Shown piece by piece: positions 7,459 through 14,850 of a stretch of DNA of 64,000 bases. This DNA comes from Nocardioides jiangsuensis (GTDB lineage: Bacteria > Actinomycetota > Actinomycetes > Propionibacteriales > Nocardioidaceae). The first letter of the stretch is position 1; the number at the start of each line of letters is the position of its first letter. The stretch lies in NCBI RefSeq assembly GCF_019679455.1, contig NZ_JAIEZQ010000002.1, forward strand, positions 620,001 to 684,000, given 5' to 3'. The position numbers and the translations under genes are program-made. Below the pieces are notes generated by a model. It was given only the letters and a program-made list of their open reading frames with translations. It was not told the origin of the DNA and searched no databases.

Positions 7459-8253
7459 ATGTCTGACCACACCCACCTCCGCCTCGACCGGAACCCCGAC
7501 GGCGTCGCCGTCCTCACCCTCGACAACCCCGACCGGCGCAACGCCATGTCGGACCAGATGACCGCGGCCTGGGTGGCCGCGGTCGACGAGCTCGCCGGCG
7601 ACCGCTCGGTGCGCGCGGTGGTGGTGACCGGCGAGGGGAGCGCCTTCTGCTCCGGCGGCGACACCGGCTGGATCGCCGGCGAGCCCGACGCGAGCGTGGA
7701 CCACCTGCGCAGCCGGATGGTCGCCTTCTACCGCGCCTGGCTGTCGATCCGCCGGCTCGAGGTGCCCACGATCGCCGCGGTGAACGGGCCGGCGATCGGG
7801 GCCGGGCTGTGCGTGGCCCTCGCCTGCGACCTGAGGTACGCCGCGGCGTCGGCACGGCTCGGCGCCCCCTTCGTGAAGCTCGGCATGCACCCGGGGATGG
7901 CCGCGACCTACCTGCTCCCGCACGTCGTGGGCGAGGCGCACGCCCGGGACCTGCTGCTGACCGGCCGGGTCGTCGACGCCGAGGAGTCGCTCCGACTGGG
8001 CATGGTCTCGCGGGTGCTCCCGGACGAGGGGTTCCTCGACGGGGTGCTCGACGTGGCGAGGGGCGTCGCCGCGAACGCGCCGATCCCCACCCGGTACACC
8101 ACGCTCGCGCTGCGCGACGGCGGGCACGCGGACTTCGAGGCGGCGGTCCAGTGGGAGGCCCTGGCGCAGCCGATCACGCTGGCCACCGCGGACCTGCAGG
8201 AGGGCATCGCCGCCGCGCAGGAGCGGCGGCCGCCCCGGTTCACCGGCCGCTGA
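7459..8253 (+). CDS. Enoyl-CoA hydratase/isomerase (crotonase) family protein
   Basis: A 264-residue crotonase-fold protein: the N-terminal strand VAVLTLDNPDRRNAM, the oxyanion-hole segment GSAFCSGGD, the second oxyanion segment AVNGPAIGAG, and LGMHPGMA. In classical hydratases two glutamates act as acid/base. By eye their positions are Phe (in GAPFVKLG) and Asp (in ARDLLLTG), so simple hydratase activity is doubtful; another crotonase reaction on a CoA ester is more likely. The ATG start gives MSDHTHLRLDRN. It is monocistronic and well separated from both neighbours. Confidence 0.85.
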   Translation: MSDHTHLRLDRNPDGVAVLTLDNPDRRNAMSDQMTAAWVAAVDELAGDRSVRAVVVTGEGSAFCSGGDTGWIAGEPDASVDHLRSRMVAFYRAWLSIRRLEVPTIAAVNGPAIGAGLCVALACDLRYAAASARLGAPFVKLGMHPGMAATYLLPHVVGEAHARDLLLTGRVVDAEESLRLGMVSRVLPDEGFLDGVLDVARGVAANAPIPTRYTTLALRDGGHADFEAAVQWEALAQPITLATADLQEGIAAAQERRPPRFTGR

Positions 8254-8297
8254 GCCGGTCCCGGTCCCCGCGCAGGAGCAGGGACCCGGGACGGAGA

Positions 8298-8370
8298 GAG
8301 GCCCTCCGCGTGGTCGGTGCGCCGCTTGCCTTCCCCTTGCGAACGCCGTACCGACTCAGCCGAGGGCCTC
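8298..8370. repeat. Inverted repeat in the crotonase-PHP gap
   Basis: GAGGCCCTC (8298-8306) and GAGGGCCTC (8362-8370) form a 9-bp stem across about 55 bp. It may be a terminator or part of a small structured RNA behind the crotonase gene. Nothing else in the segment is recognised. Confidence 0.35.
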
Positions 8371-8418
8371 ATCTGCGCCCCAACCTAGGGGCGCCCCTCC
8401 GGCCGGTCAACGGCGCGC

Positions 8419-8580
8419 TGTCCACCCCTGTGGATAACGTTGTGGACGAAATGTGGAACGCGCCGTAGGGCCTGTGGACCGCTCGGTGCGGCACGGTGCA
8501 CAACCCTGTGGGGGACACGCCCGGGCAGCGTGGCGGGAGCGCGCTGACCAGCCACAATGGGGCGATGGCAGCTGTGGACG
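8419..8580 (+). promoter_or_regulatory. Cluster of DnaA-box-like TGTGGA motifs
   Basis: Within about 160 bp there are five TGTGGA motifs in the same direction: TGTGGATAA (8429-8437, an exact reverse complement of the TTATCCACA consensus), TGTGGACGA (8441), TGTGGAACG (8452), TGTGGACCG (8473) and TGTGGACGA (8573). A related TGTGGGGGA lies at 8507 and an opposite-strand TGTCCACCC at 8419. The gap 8254-8596 contains no gene. It may be a DnaA-binding control region or titration site; binding is not shown. Confidence 0.45.
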
Positions 8581-8596
8581 AAAGAAAGTTCGCGCG

Positions 8597-9652
8597 GTGA
8601 CCGCGGGGAAGCGGACCGATCCGGTAGAGAGCGCCGGTGACCCGGTGGTCGCGCTGCGCCGGATCGCGTTCCTGCTCGAGCGCACCCGCGCGGAGACCTA
8701 CAAGGTGAAGGCGTTCCGGAGCGCCGCGGCGACCGTGCTCGCCACCGGCGCCGACGAGGTCCGCGCCCGCGCCGAGGCCGGCACCCTCCGGGAGCTGCCG
8801 GGGATCGGGTCGTCCTCGGCGACGGTGGTGACCGAGACCCTGGCCGGACAGGTCCCCGGCTACCTGGCCCGGCTGGAGGAGGAGGCCGCCGGTCCGCTGG
8901 CCACGGGCGGCGAGGAGCTCCGCGGGCGGCTGCGCGGCGACCTGCACTCCCACTCCGACTGGTCCGACGGCGGCTCGCCGATCGAGGAGATGGTGTTCAC
9001 CGCGATGGAGCTCGGCCACGAGTACCTCGTGCTCAGCGACCACTCCCCGCGGCTGACGGTGGCCAACGGCCTCTCCACGGAGCGGCTGACCCGGCAGCTC
9101 GAGGTGGTCGGGGCGGTCAACACGCACCTCGACGGCGGCTTCCGGCTGCTCAAGGGGATCGAGGTCGACATCCTCGACGACGGCGGGCTCGACCAGAGCG
9201 ACGAGATGCTGGGCCGGCTCGACGTGGTGGTCGCCTCGGTGCACTCCAAGCTGAAGATGGACCCGGACGCGATGACCCGCCGGATGGTGGCCGCCGTACG
9301 GCACCCGCGGACCGACGTGCTCGGGCACTGCACCGGCCGCCTCGTCACCGGCGGGCGGGGGACCCGGCCGCAGAGCAGGTTCGACGCGGCCGCCGTGTTC
9401 GCCGCCTGCGCGGAGAACGACGTCGCGGTCGAGATCAACTCCCGGCCCGAGCGGCGGGACCCGCCCGACGAGCTGGTCGGGGTCGCGCTCGAGGCCGGCT
9501 GCCTGTTCTCGATCGACAGCGACGCCCACGCCCCGGGGCAGCTGGACTTCCTCGACTACGGCTGCGCGCGGGCCACCGAGCTCGGCGTCCCGGCCGACCG
9601 GGTGGTCAACACCTGGCCGCTGGAACGGCTGCTCGCCTGGTCACACGGGTAG
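8597..9652 (+). CDS. PHP-domain metal-dependent phosphoesterase with N-terminal HhH region
   Basis: A 351-residue protein. Residues 15-100 form a helix-hairpin-helix region like that of PolX-type enzymes (ARAEAGTLRELPGIGSSSA). The rest is a PHP domain with metal motifs DLHSHSDWSDGG, LSDHSPR, KGIEVDIL, SVHSKL and IDSDAHAPG. The polymerase nucleotidyltransferase core is absent, so it resembles the HhH and PHP parts of bacterial PolX alone. A nuclease or phosphoesterase role is likely. GTG 8597 is the best start in frame, without a strong ribosome-binding site. Upstream is the DnaA-box-like cluster. Confidence 0.82.
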   Translation: MTAGKRTDPVESAGDPVVALRRIAFLLERTRAETYKVKAFRSAAATVLATGADEVRARAEAGTLRELPGIGSSSATVVTETLAGQVPGYLARLEEEAAGPLATGGEELRGRLRGDLHSHSDWSDGGSPIEEMVFTAMELGHEYLVLSDHSPRLTVANGLSTERLTRQLEVVGAVNTHLDGGFRLLKGIEVDILDDGGLDQSDEMLGRLDVVVASVHSKLKMDPDAMTRRMVAAVRHPRTDVLGHCTGRLVTGGRGTRPQSRFDAAAVFAACAENDVAVEINSRPERRDPPDELVGVALEAGCLFSIDSDAHAPGQLDFLDYGCARATELGVPADRVVNTWPLERLLAWSHG

Positions 9653-9662
9653 ATTGAGGCTC

Positions 9663-10259
9663 ATGGCCGGGTCATCAGGCTCCTCGAGCACGCAGGAGCC
9701 CATCGTCGAGGTGCGTCGCAGCCGCAAGCGGCGCCGTACCGTCGCGGCCTACCGCGAGGACGACAAGGTGATCGTGATGATCCCGGCCCGGCTCACCCGC
9801 GCGGAGGAGCAGGAGTGGGTGGCCACCATGCTCAAGCGGCTGGAGAAGTCCGACCAGCGCCGCCGGCCCAGCGACTCGGGGCTGAAGCGCCGCGCGGTCG
9901 GGCTCAGCGACCGGTACCTCAGCGGGCTGGCCCGTCCCGACACCGTCCGCTGGGTCGACAACCAGAACAGCCGCTGGGGCTCGTGCACGCCCAGTGACCG
10001 CTCCATCCGGCTCTCCCGCCGGCTGCAGGGGATGCCCTCGTGGGTGATCGACTACGTGCTCGTGCACGAGCTCGCGCACCTCATCGAGGCCGGGCACACG
10101 CCAGCGTTCTGGGAGTGGGTGGACCGCTACCCCAAGGCCGAGCGGGCCAAGGGGTTCCTCGAGGGGGTGGCCGCCGCGTCGCACCTCGGCATCGAGGCGG
10201 ACCCCCCGGACTGCTCCGAGGAGGGGGCGGCCGCGATGGCCGCCGACGACGTCGACTGA
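9663..10259 (+). CDS. YgjP/SprT-like metal-dependent hydrolase (DUF45)
   Basis: A 198-residue protein of the YgjP (M48-like, DUF45) family. Diagnostic segments are NSRWGSCTPSD, RLQGMPSWVIDYVLVHELAHL and a third-ligand histidine in AGHTPAFW, giving a HExxH-type zinc site. ATG 9663 lies ten bases after the PHP stop, suggesting co-transcription. The substrate is not known; E. coli YgjP has been proposed to hydrolyse nucleotides, and the protease label is by fold only. Confidence 0.85.
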   Translation: MAGSSGSSSTQEPIVEVRRSRKRRRTVAAYREDDKVIVMIPARLTRAEEQEWVATMLKRLEKSDQRRRPSDSGLKRRAVGLSDRYLSGLARPDTVRWVDNQNSRWGSCTPSDRSIRLSRRLQGMPSWVIDYVLVHELAHLIEAGHTPAFWEWVDRYPKAERAKGFLEGVAAASHLGIEADPPDCSEEGAAAMAADDVD

Positions 10260-10269
10260 CGCGTCCCGG

Positions 10270-10854
10270 TCAGGCGCGTGCGGCGAGCCGTTCCCGTCCC
10301 AGCCGGACCAGCTCGTGCATCTCGTCGGCCTCGGTCGGCAGCGCGTCCACCGGCCACCAGCACACGTCGAGCGACTCCTCGCTGACCGCGTGCGCGGCGT
10401 CCTCCGGGGCGACGGCGAGGAAGCGCACGTCGAGGTGGGCCACCGTCCCGCCCGCGTGGCAGAACGGCACGTCGTGCGCGCTCAGCTGCACCGGTACCGG
10501 GTCGAGCGCGAGGTCTGCGACCCCGGACTCCTCGACCGCCTCGCGCAGGGCCGCGCCGGCCAGCGTGATGTCCTGCGGCTCACAGTGGCCGCCCATCTGG
10601 AACCACGCCCTGGCCTTGGCGTGCAGGGTGAGCAGCGTGCGGGTGCCGTCGGCGGAGAGGACCAGCGTGCTGGCCGTGACGTGCTCGGGGAAGCAGTCCC
10701 GCCGCAGGCCGTCCGGCCGGCGCTCCAGGTGCGCGACGTAGCGGCGCCGTACGGCCTCCTGCTCCGCGTCGGGCGCCGTCCAGGCGCCCAGCACCTCCAG
10801 CGCGTCGCGGTGCAGCGGGTCGTCGGTCGGGGACGGCGGGGAGCCCGCGCTCAC
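10270..10854 (-). CDS. Nudix hydrolase
   Basis: A 194-residue protein with a Nudix box that starts GGHCEPQD and continues ALREAVEESGV. The N-terminal part (LERRPDGLRRDCFPEHVTAS) resembles actinobacterial Nudix proteins of unknown substrate. GTG 10854 overlaps the stop of the upstream DUF2342 gene (GTGA), indicating translational coupling. It is convergent with the YgjP gene. Confidence 0.85.
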   Translation of the reverse strand: MSAGSPPSPTDDPLHRDALEVLGAWTAPDAEQEAVRRRYVAHLERRPDGLRRDCFPEHVTASTLVLSADGTRTLLTLHAKARAWFQMGGHCEPQDITLAGAALREAVEESGVADLALDPVPVQLSAHDVPFCHAGGTVAHLDVRFLAVAPEDAAHAVSEESLDVCWWPVDALPTEADEMHELVRLGRERLAARA

Positions 10855-12269
10855 CGCTCCGGGCCGTCGCCGGCGTCCGGGGTGTCGCCCGGCTCGTCGC
10901 CGGACTGGTCGCCGGACGTGCCGCCGGGCCCGCCCTGACCGGACTCGCTGTCGAGGAGGTCCGCAAGCGCGGCGTCGAACTCCGCGTCGGTCAGCGCCTC
11001 GGGCTGCTCGACGTGCTCGCGGAAGCCGAGCGGGTCGTCGAGGTCCTCGGCGGTCGGGAGCAGGTCGGGGTGTGCCCACACCGCGTCCCGGGCCTCCGTC
11101 CCCTGCCGGGAGCGCAGCGAGCCCCACAACGCGGAGGCGTCGCGCAGGCGGCGCGGCCGGAGCTCGAGCCCGACCAGCGCGGCGAACGTGGACTCGGCGG
11201 GACCGCCCGCGGCGCGGCGGCGGCGGACCGCCTCCTGCAGCCGGGCGGCGCTGGGCATCCGGGTCTCGGTGGCCTGACCGACCACCTCGTCCACCCAGCC
11301 CTCGACCAGGGCGAGCGTGGTCTCGAGGCGGGCGAGCGCGGCCTGCTGCGCCGGGGTCTTCTCCGGCTCGAACAGGCCGCCCTCGAGCGCCTGCTGGATC
11401 GCGGCGGGGTTCATCGGGTCCAGGTCGGCCATCGAGGACTCGATCTTGGACACGTCGATCGTGGTGCCGCGGCCGTAGTCCTCGACCGCGGAGATCAGGT
11501 GCGCGCGCAGCCACGGCACGTGCGCGAACAGCCGCTGGTGAGCGGCCTCGCGCAGCGCCAGGTAGAGCAGCACGTCCTCGTCGCTGACGTCGAGCCCGTC
11601 GGCGAACTTCTTCACGTTCGCCGGGAGGATCGCGGCCTTGCCGGCCGGGCCGAGCGGGAGCCCGATGTCGGAGGCGGTGAGCACCTCGCCGGCGAGCCCG
11701 CCGAGGGCCTGCCCGACCTGGGTGCCGAACATCGCGCCGCCGGCCTTGCCGATCATGCCGAGCAGCGGTCCGGCCATCGACTTGGCCTCCTCGGGCAGCG
11801 CGTCGCCCATCGCGGCGACCACGTGCTCGGCGACCGGCTCGACGAGCCGCTGCCAGACCTCGATGGTCTCCTCGACCCACTGCGCGCGGCTCCACACCAC
11901 CGAGCTCGAGACGCCGGAGGGGAAGTCGGTCGCCTGGTCGAGCCAGTGGTCGGCCAGCCGGAGGGCGTCGGCGACGTCGCCGCGGTCCTTCTCCCCGGGG
12001 GAGGGGTCGGGCTCCTGCGCGACGGTCTTGCGGGCCACGTCCTTGGCGAGGGTCCAGTTCACCGAGCCCTCGTGGGGGGCCATCATCGCCTGCATCTGGC
12101 TCATGATCATCGACAGGTCGGGCATGCCCGCGGGGCCACCAGCACCGGGGGTGGCGCCGGGCATGGCGCCGCCGAAGGCCGAGAAGAGCTGCTCGAACGG
12201 GGTGCCCTTGAAGGGGTTGTTCTCGTCTCCAGGGTCGTTGCCGGGGCGGTCGGCGGGGTCGTTCGTCAT
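10851..12269 (-). CDS. DUF2342 zinc-dependent metalloprotease-like protein (Rv3195-like)
   Basis: A 472-residue member of the DUF2342 family, annotated elsewhere as zinicin-like metalloprotease. The N-terminus is Gly/Pro/Met-rich and low complexity (NPFKGTPFEQLFSAFGGAM). The body has the family pattern SVNWTLAKDVARK, EAAHQRLFAHVPWLRAHL and LVEGWVDEVVG. No clear HExxH is present; the expected position reads LVEGWVDEV, so catalytic activity is questionable. The start is ATG 12269. It keeps its mycobacterial position next to the PDZ protease and UPF0182 genes. Confidence 0.8.
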   Translation of the reverse strand: MTNDPADRPGNDPGDENNPFKGTPFEQLFSAFGGAMPGATPGAGGPAGMPDLSMIMSQMQAMMAPHEGSVNWTLAKDVARKTVAQEPDPSPGEKDRGDVADALRLADHWLDQATDFPSGVSSSVVWSRAQWVEETIEVWQRLVEPVAEHVVAAMGDALPEEAKSMAGPLLGMIGKAGGAMFGTQVGQALGGLAGEVLTASDIGLPLGPAGKAAILPANVKKFADGLDVSDEDVLLYLALREAAHQRLFAHVPWLRAHLISAVEDYGRGTTIDVSKIESSMADLDPMNPAAIQQALEGGLFEPEKTPAQQAALARLETTLALVEGWVDEVVGQATETRMPSAARLQEAVRRRRAAGGPAESTFAALVGLELRPRRLRDASALWGSLRSRQGTEARDAVWAHPDLLPTAEDLDDPLGFREHVEQPEALTDAEFDAALADLLDSESGQGGPGGTSGDQSGDEPGDTPDAGDGPER

Positions 12270-12323
12270 GTCTCCAAACTACTCGTGACCTCAACCCGGC
12301 GCGCATGACCTAGGCTCGGTCGC

Positions 12324-12758
12324 GTGAGCGAGCTGCCCCCCGTCGTACGCCTGACCGACATCCGCGAGACGCCGCTGGCCGTCGACGAGGTCGTCGCGGC
12401 GCTGTCCGACGCCGCGGCCGGCGGGCTGACCCTGTTCGTGGGCGCGGTCCGCGACCACGACGAGAACAAGGCGGTCACCGGGCTGGAGTACTCCGCGCAC
12501 CCCACCGCGCTGGCCATCCTGCAGGACGTCGCCGACGAGGTCGCCCGGGAGTACGACGTCCTGGCGCTCGCCGCGGTGCACCGGGTCGGCAAGCTCGCGA
12601 TCGGCGACGCGGCGGTGATCGTCGCGACCGCCGCCGAGCACCGGGGCGAGGCCTTCGACGCCTCCCGTGCCCTCATCGACCGGCTCAAGCACCGGGTGCC
12701 GATCTGGAAGCACCAGCTGTTCGCCGACGGCAGCGACGAGTGGGTCGGCACCCCCTGA
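12324..12758 (+). CDS. moaE: Molybdopterin synthase catalytic subunit MoaE
   Basis: A 144-residue MoaE. Typical segments are LFVGAVRDHDENKAVTGLEY, VHRVGKLAIGDAAVIV, EHRGEAFDASR and the catalytic-lysine tail KHRVPIWKHQ. It transfers sulfur from MoaD thiocarboxylate to precursor Z in molybdenum cofactor synthesis. No moaD or other moa gene is in the window. The start is GTG 12324, divergent from the DUF2342 gene. Confidence 0.92.
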   Translation: MSELPPVVRLTDIRETPLAVDEVVAALSDAAAGGLTLFVGAVRDHDENKAVTGLEYSAHPTALAILQDVADEVAREYDVLALAAVHRVGKLAIGDAAVIVATAAEHRGEAFDASRALIDRLKHRVPIWKHQLFADGSDEWVGTP

Positions 12759-12814
12759 CTCCCGCGCCCGTGTTGCTGCGCGGGAAGGGCGACGCACGGC
12801 TCTAGCCTTGAGGG

Positions 12815-13087
12815 GTGGAGATCCTGGCGTGGTTGGTGCCGACCGGCGTGGTCGCGGTCGTGATGATGATCTGGGCCTCCTGGGCGGGTCGCCCCCAGCG
12901 GGAGGAGGCCGACCGCTCCGAGGCCGCCTACGAGCGGTTCGCGAAGGCGATGAGCCGCGAGCACCCGGGCGCGTCGCGAGCCCGGCCGATGGTGGTCCGC
13001 GACCGCAGCACCGGCATCGCCGTACGCCCCTCGCGTGGGGGGACGACGACGCGCCCCTCACCCAACAGCACCCGACGCTCCGCGTAG
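12815..13087 (+). CDS. Small membrane-anchored hypothetical protein (90 aa)
   Basis: One N-terminal transmembrane segment (about residues 3-25, ILAWLVPTGVVAVVMMIWASW) would be exported or anchored, followed by a basic, Pro/Arg/Ser-rich tail. It has no recognised domain. The start is GTG 12815, and it lies just before the PDZ protease gene. Coding is supported by frame statistics and the hydrophobic segment, but the tail beyond residue 60 looks poorly conserved. Confidence 0.55.
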   Translation: MEILAWLVPTGVVAVVMMIWASWAGRPQREEADRSEAAYERFAKAMSREHPGASRARPMVVRDRSTGIAVRPSRGGTTTRPSPNSTRRSA

Positions 13088-13113
13088 TTGCCGCTGAGTG
13101 AGAAGGTGGCGGC

Positions 13114-14169
13114 ATGACCCGCCGGACCGTGTCGAGCATCATCGCCTGCGTTCTGCTCGTGATGCTGTTCGCGGTGGCTGCGTTCCTCCCGGTGCCGTAC
13201 GTGACGATGAGCCCCGGTCCCACCGTGGACGTCCTCGCCGAGAGCAAGGGCGAGGAGATCGTCCAGGTCGAGGGGCACCGTCGCTATGACACCGACGGGC
13301 GGCTGGAGCTGACCACGGTCTCGGTCACCGGGCCCAGCCAGGGGCTGAGCCTGGCCGAGGCGCTCGCCGCCTGGTTCGACCGGACCCGCGCGGTCTACCC
13401 CCGCGACGTGGTCTACGCCCCCGACGAGTCCGTCGAGGAGGTGCGCCGGCAGAGCTCGGTGCAGATGGTCTCCTCGCAGGACACCGCGATCGCCGCGGCG
13501 CTCAAGGAGCTCGGCTTCGAGCTGCCGGTGGTCACCGAGGTGTTCGCGGTCAACGACGGCAGCCCGGCCGAGGGCAAGCTGGAGGCGCGGGACCGGATCG
13601 TGTCGGTCAACGGCACGCCGGTCAGCGACGCGACCGCGGTCACCGAGCTGGTCCAGAAGGCGGGGGTGGGCGGTGACGCCACCTTCGTCGTACGCCGGGA
13701 CGGAGCCACGAAGAGCGTGACGGTGCAGCCGGAGGCCGCGCCGGACGACCCGACGAAGGCCCTGGTCGGGGTCACCGTCGGGGGAGGCTACGACTTCCCG
13801 TTCGACGTCTCGGTCAACATCAGCGACGACATCGGCGGCCCGAGCGCGGGCCTGATCTTCTCGCTCGCCGTCTACGACACGCTGACGCCGGGTGCGCTGA
13901 CCGGGGGAGTCCCGATCGCGGGGACGGGAACCATCACCGGGGACGGAACCGTTGGTCCCATTGGAGGGATCCAGCAGAAGATCGTCGCCGCCGCCGACTC
14001 GGGCGCCGAGATCTTCCTGGTCCCGCCGGACAACTGCGCCGCCGCGCTGGCGGCGGGCGTCGACGACGAGGAGATCGAGCTGGTGCGCGCGGACACCATG
14101 CACAGCGCGGTGCAGGCCCTGGAGGCCTACGCCGCGGATGAGAACGCCGACCTGCCGAGGTGCTCGTGA
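13114..14169 (+). CDS. PDZ-domain, Lon-type (S16) serine protease, Rv3194c/YlbL-like
   Basis: A 351-residue secreted or membrane-anchored protease. It has an N-terminal transmembrane segment (residues 7-25), the family motif PVPYVTMSPGPTVDVL, a PDZ domain (about 150-230) with VNDGSPAEGKLEARDRIVSVNG, and a C-terminal S16 domain. The catalytic serine lies in GGPSAGLIFSL and the lysine in GGIQQKIVAA. The protein acts outside the membrane. It ends in a GTGA overlap with the PPA1309 gene, so the two are coupled. The order matches M. tuberculosis Rv3194c-Rv3193c. Confidence 0.92.
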   Translation: MTRRTVSSIIACVLLVMLFAVAAFLPVPYVTMSPGPTVDVLAESKGEEIVQVEGHRRYDTDGRLELTTVSVTGPSQGLSLAEALAAWFDRTRAVYPRDVVYAPDESVEEVRRQSSVQMVSSQDTAIAAALKELGFELPVVTEVFAVNDGSPAEGKLEARDRIVSVNGTPVSDATAVTELVQKAGVGGDATFVVRRDGATKSVTVQPEAAPDDPTKALVGVTVGGGYDFPFDVSVNISDDIGGPSAGLIFSLAVYDTLTPGALTGGVPIAGTGTITGDGTVGPIGGIQQKIVAAADSGAEIFLVPPDNCAAALAAGVDDEEIELVRADTMHSAVQALEAYAADENADLPRCS

Positions 14170-14810
14170 GCACCGGCCCGGGGCCGGACGGCCTCGGCCC
14201 CGACGGCGTCGGCCCGGACGGCGTCGGCACGGACGGTGGAGCCGTGCCGGTTGCGCCGCGCGAGCCGATGCTCAGCGAGGACAGCCCGGAGGTCGACCCG
14301 GTGCTCCAGACCGCCGTGCGCGAGATCGAGGCGCACGCCGCCGAGGCGGGCTGGGACCAGCCCTCCCGGCTCTACGCGCTCGTGCCCACGGCGGACCTGC
14401 TCGCCCGCGAGCCGGTCCTGGCCGCGGCGATGGGGCTCGACGAGTCCTCCGCGGCCGGCTCGCTGACCCCGGTGGAGCAGGACCAGATGCCCGCCGAGCA
14501 GACCCTGGAGCAGACCCTCGGCCAGATCATGTGGCCCGCGGAGGTCTTCGGCTGCGCGGCGGTCGTGGAGCGGTTCGTGCTCCCGCCCGGCGCCGACGAG
14601 CAGATCCCGCAGGACCCGGCCGCCGCGGAGCAGTTCGCGGTGGCGCACCCGGAGCGGCAGGAGGTGCGGATCGTCGCCGGGGCCACCCGGGACGGGTCGA
14701 CGTACTGTGCGCTGCGCCTGAAGTCCCACGACGACGACCTGTCCGTCGTGGAGAGTCCCGACCTGGTCCCCGCTCTCCTAGAGTTGTTGCTCGGAACACT
14801 CGAGCAGTAG
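14166..14810 (+). CDS. PPA1309-family protein
   Basis: A 214-residue protein. The first 25 residues contain short repeats (GPDG, DGVG), then a conserved body LQTAVREIEAHAAEAGW, LYALVPTADLL, MWPAEVFGCAAVVERFVLP and a C-terminal segment ending LLELLLGTLEQ. This matches the PPA1309 family seen in Propionibacteriales and relatives, of unknown function. GTG 14166 overlaps the protease stop, and UPF0182 follows 40 bp later, so the three probably form one operon. Confidence 0.8.
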   Translation: MSTGPGPDGLGPDGVGPDGVGTDGGAVPVAPREPMLSEDSPEVDPVLQTAVREIEAHAAEAGWDQPSRLYALVPTADLLAREPVLAAAMGLDESSAAGSLTPVEQDQMPAEQTLEQTLGQIMWPAEVFGCAAVVERFVLPPGADEQIPQDPAAAEQFAVAHPERQEVRIVAGATRDGSTYCALRLKSHDDDLSVVESPDLVPALLELLLGTLEQ

Positions 14811-14850
14811 AGCAGCACCCCGTGGCAGCACCGAACGACAAAGGAACATC

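Noticed and set aside
8298..8370. Structured small RNA or riboswitch
   Set aside because: Only one 9-bp stem is visible and I recognise no known RNA family.
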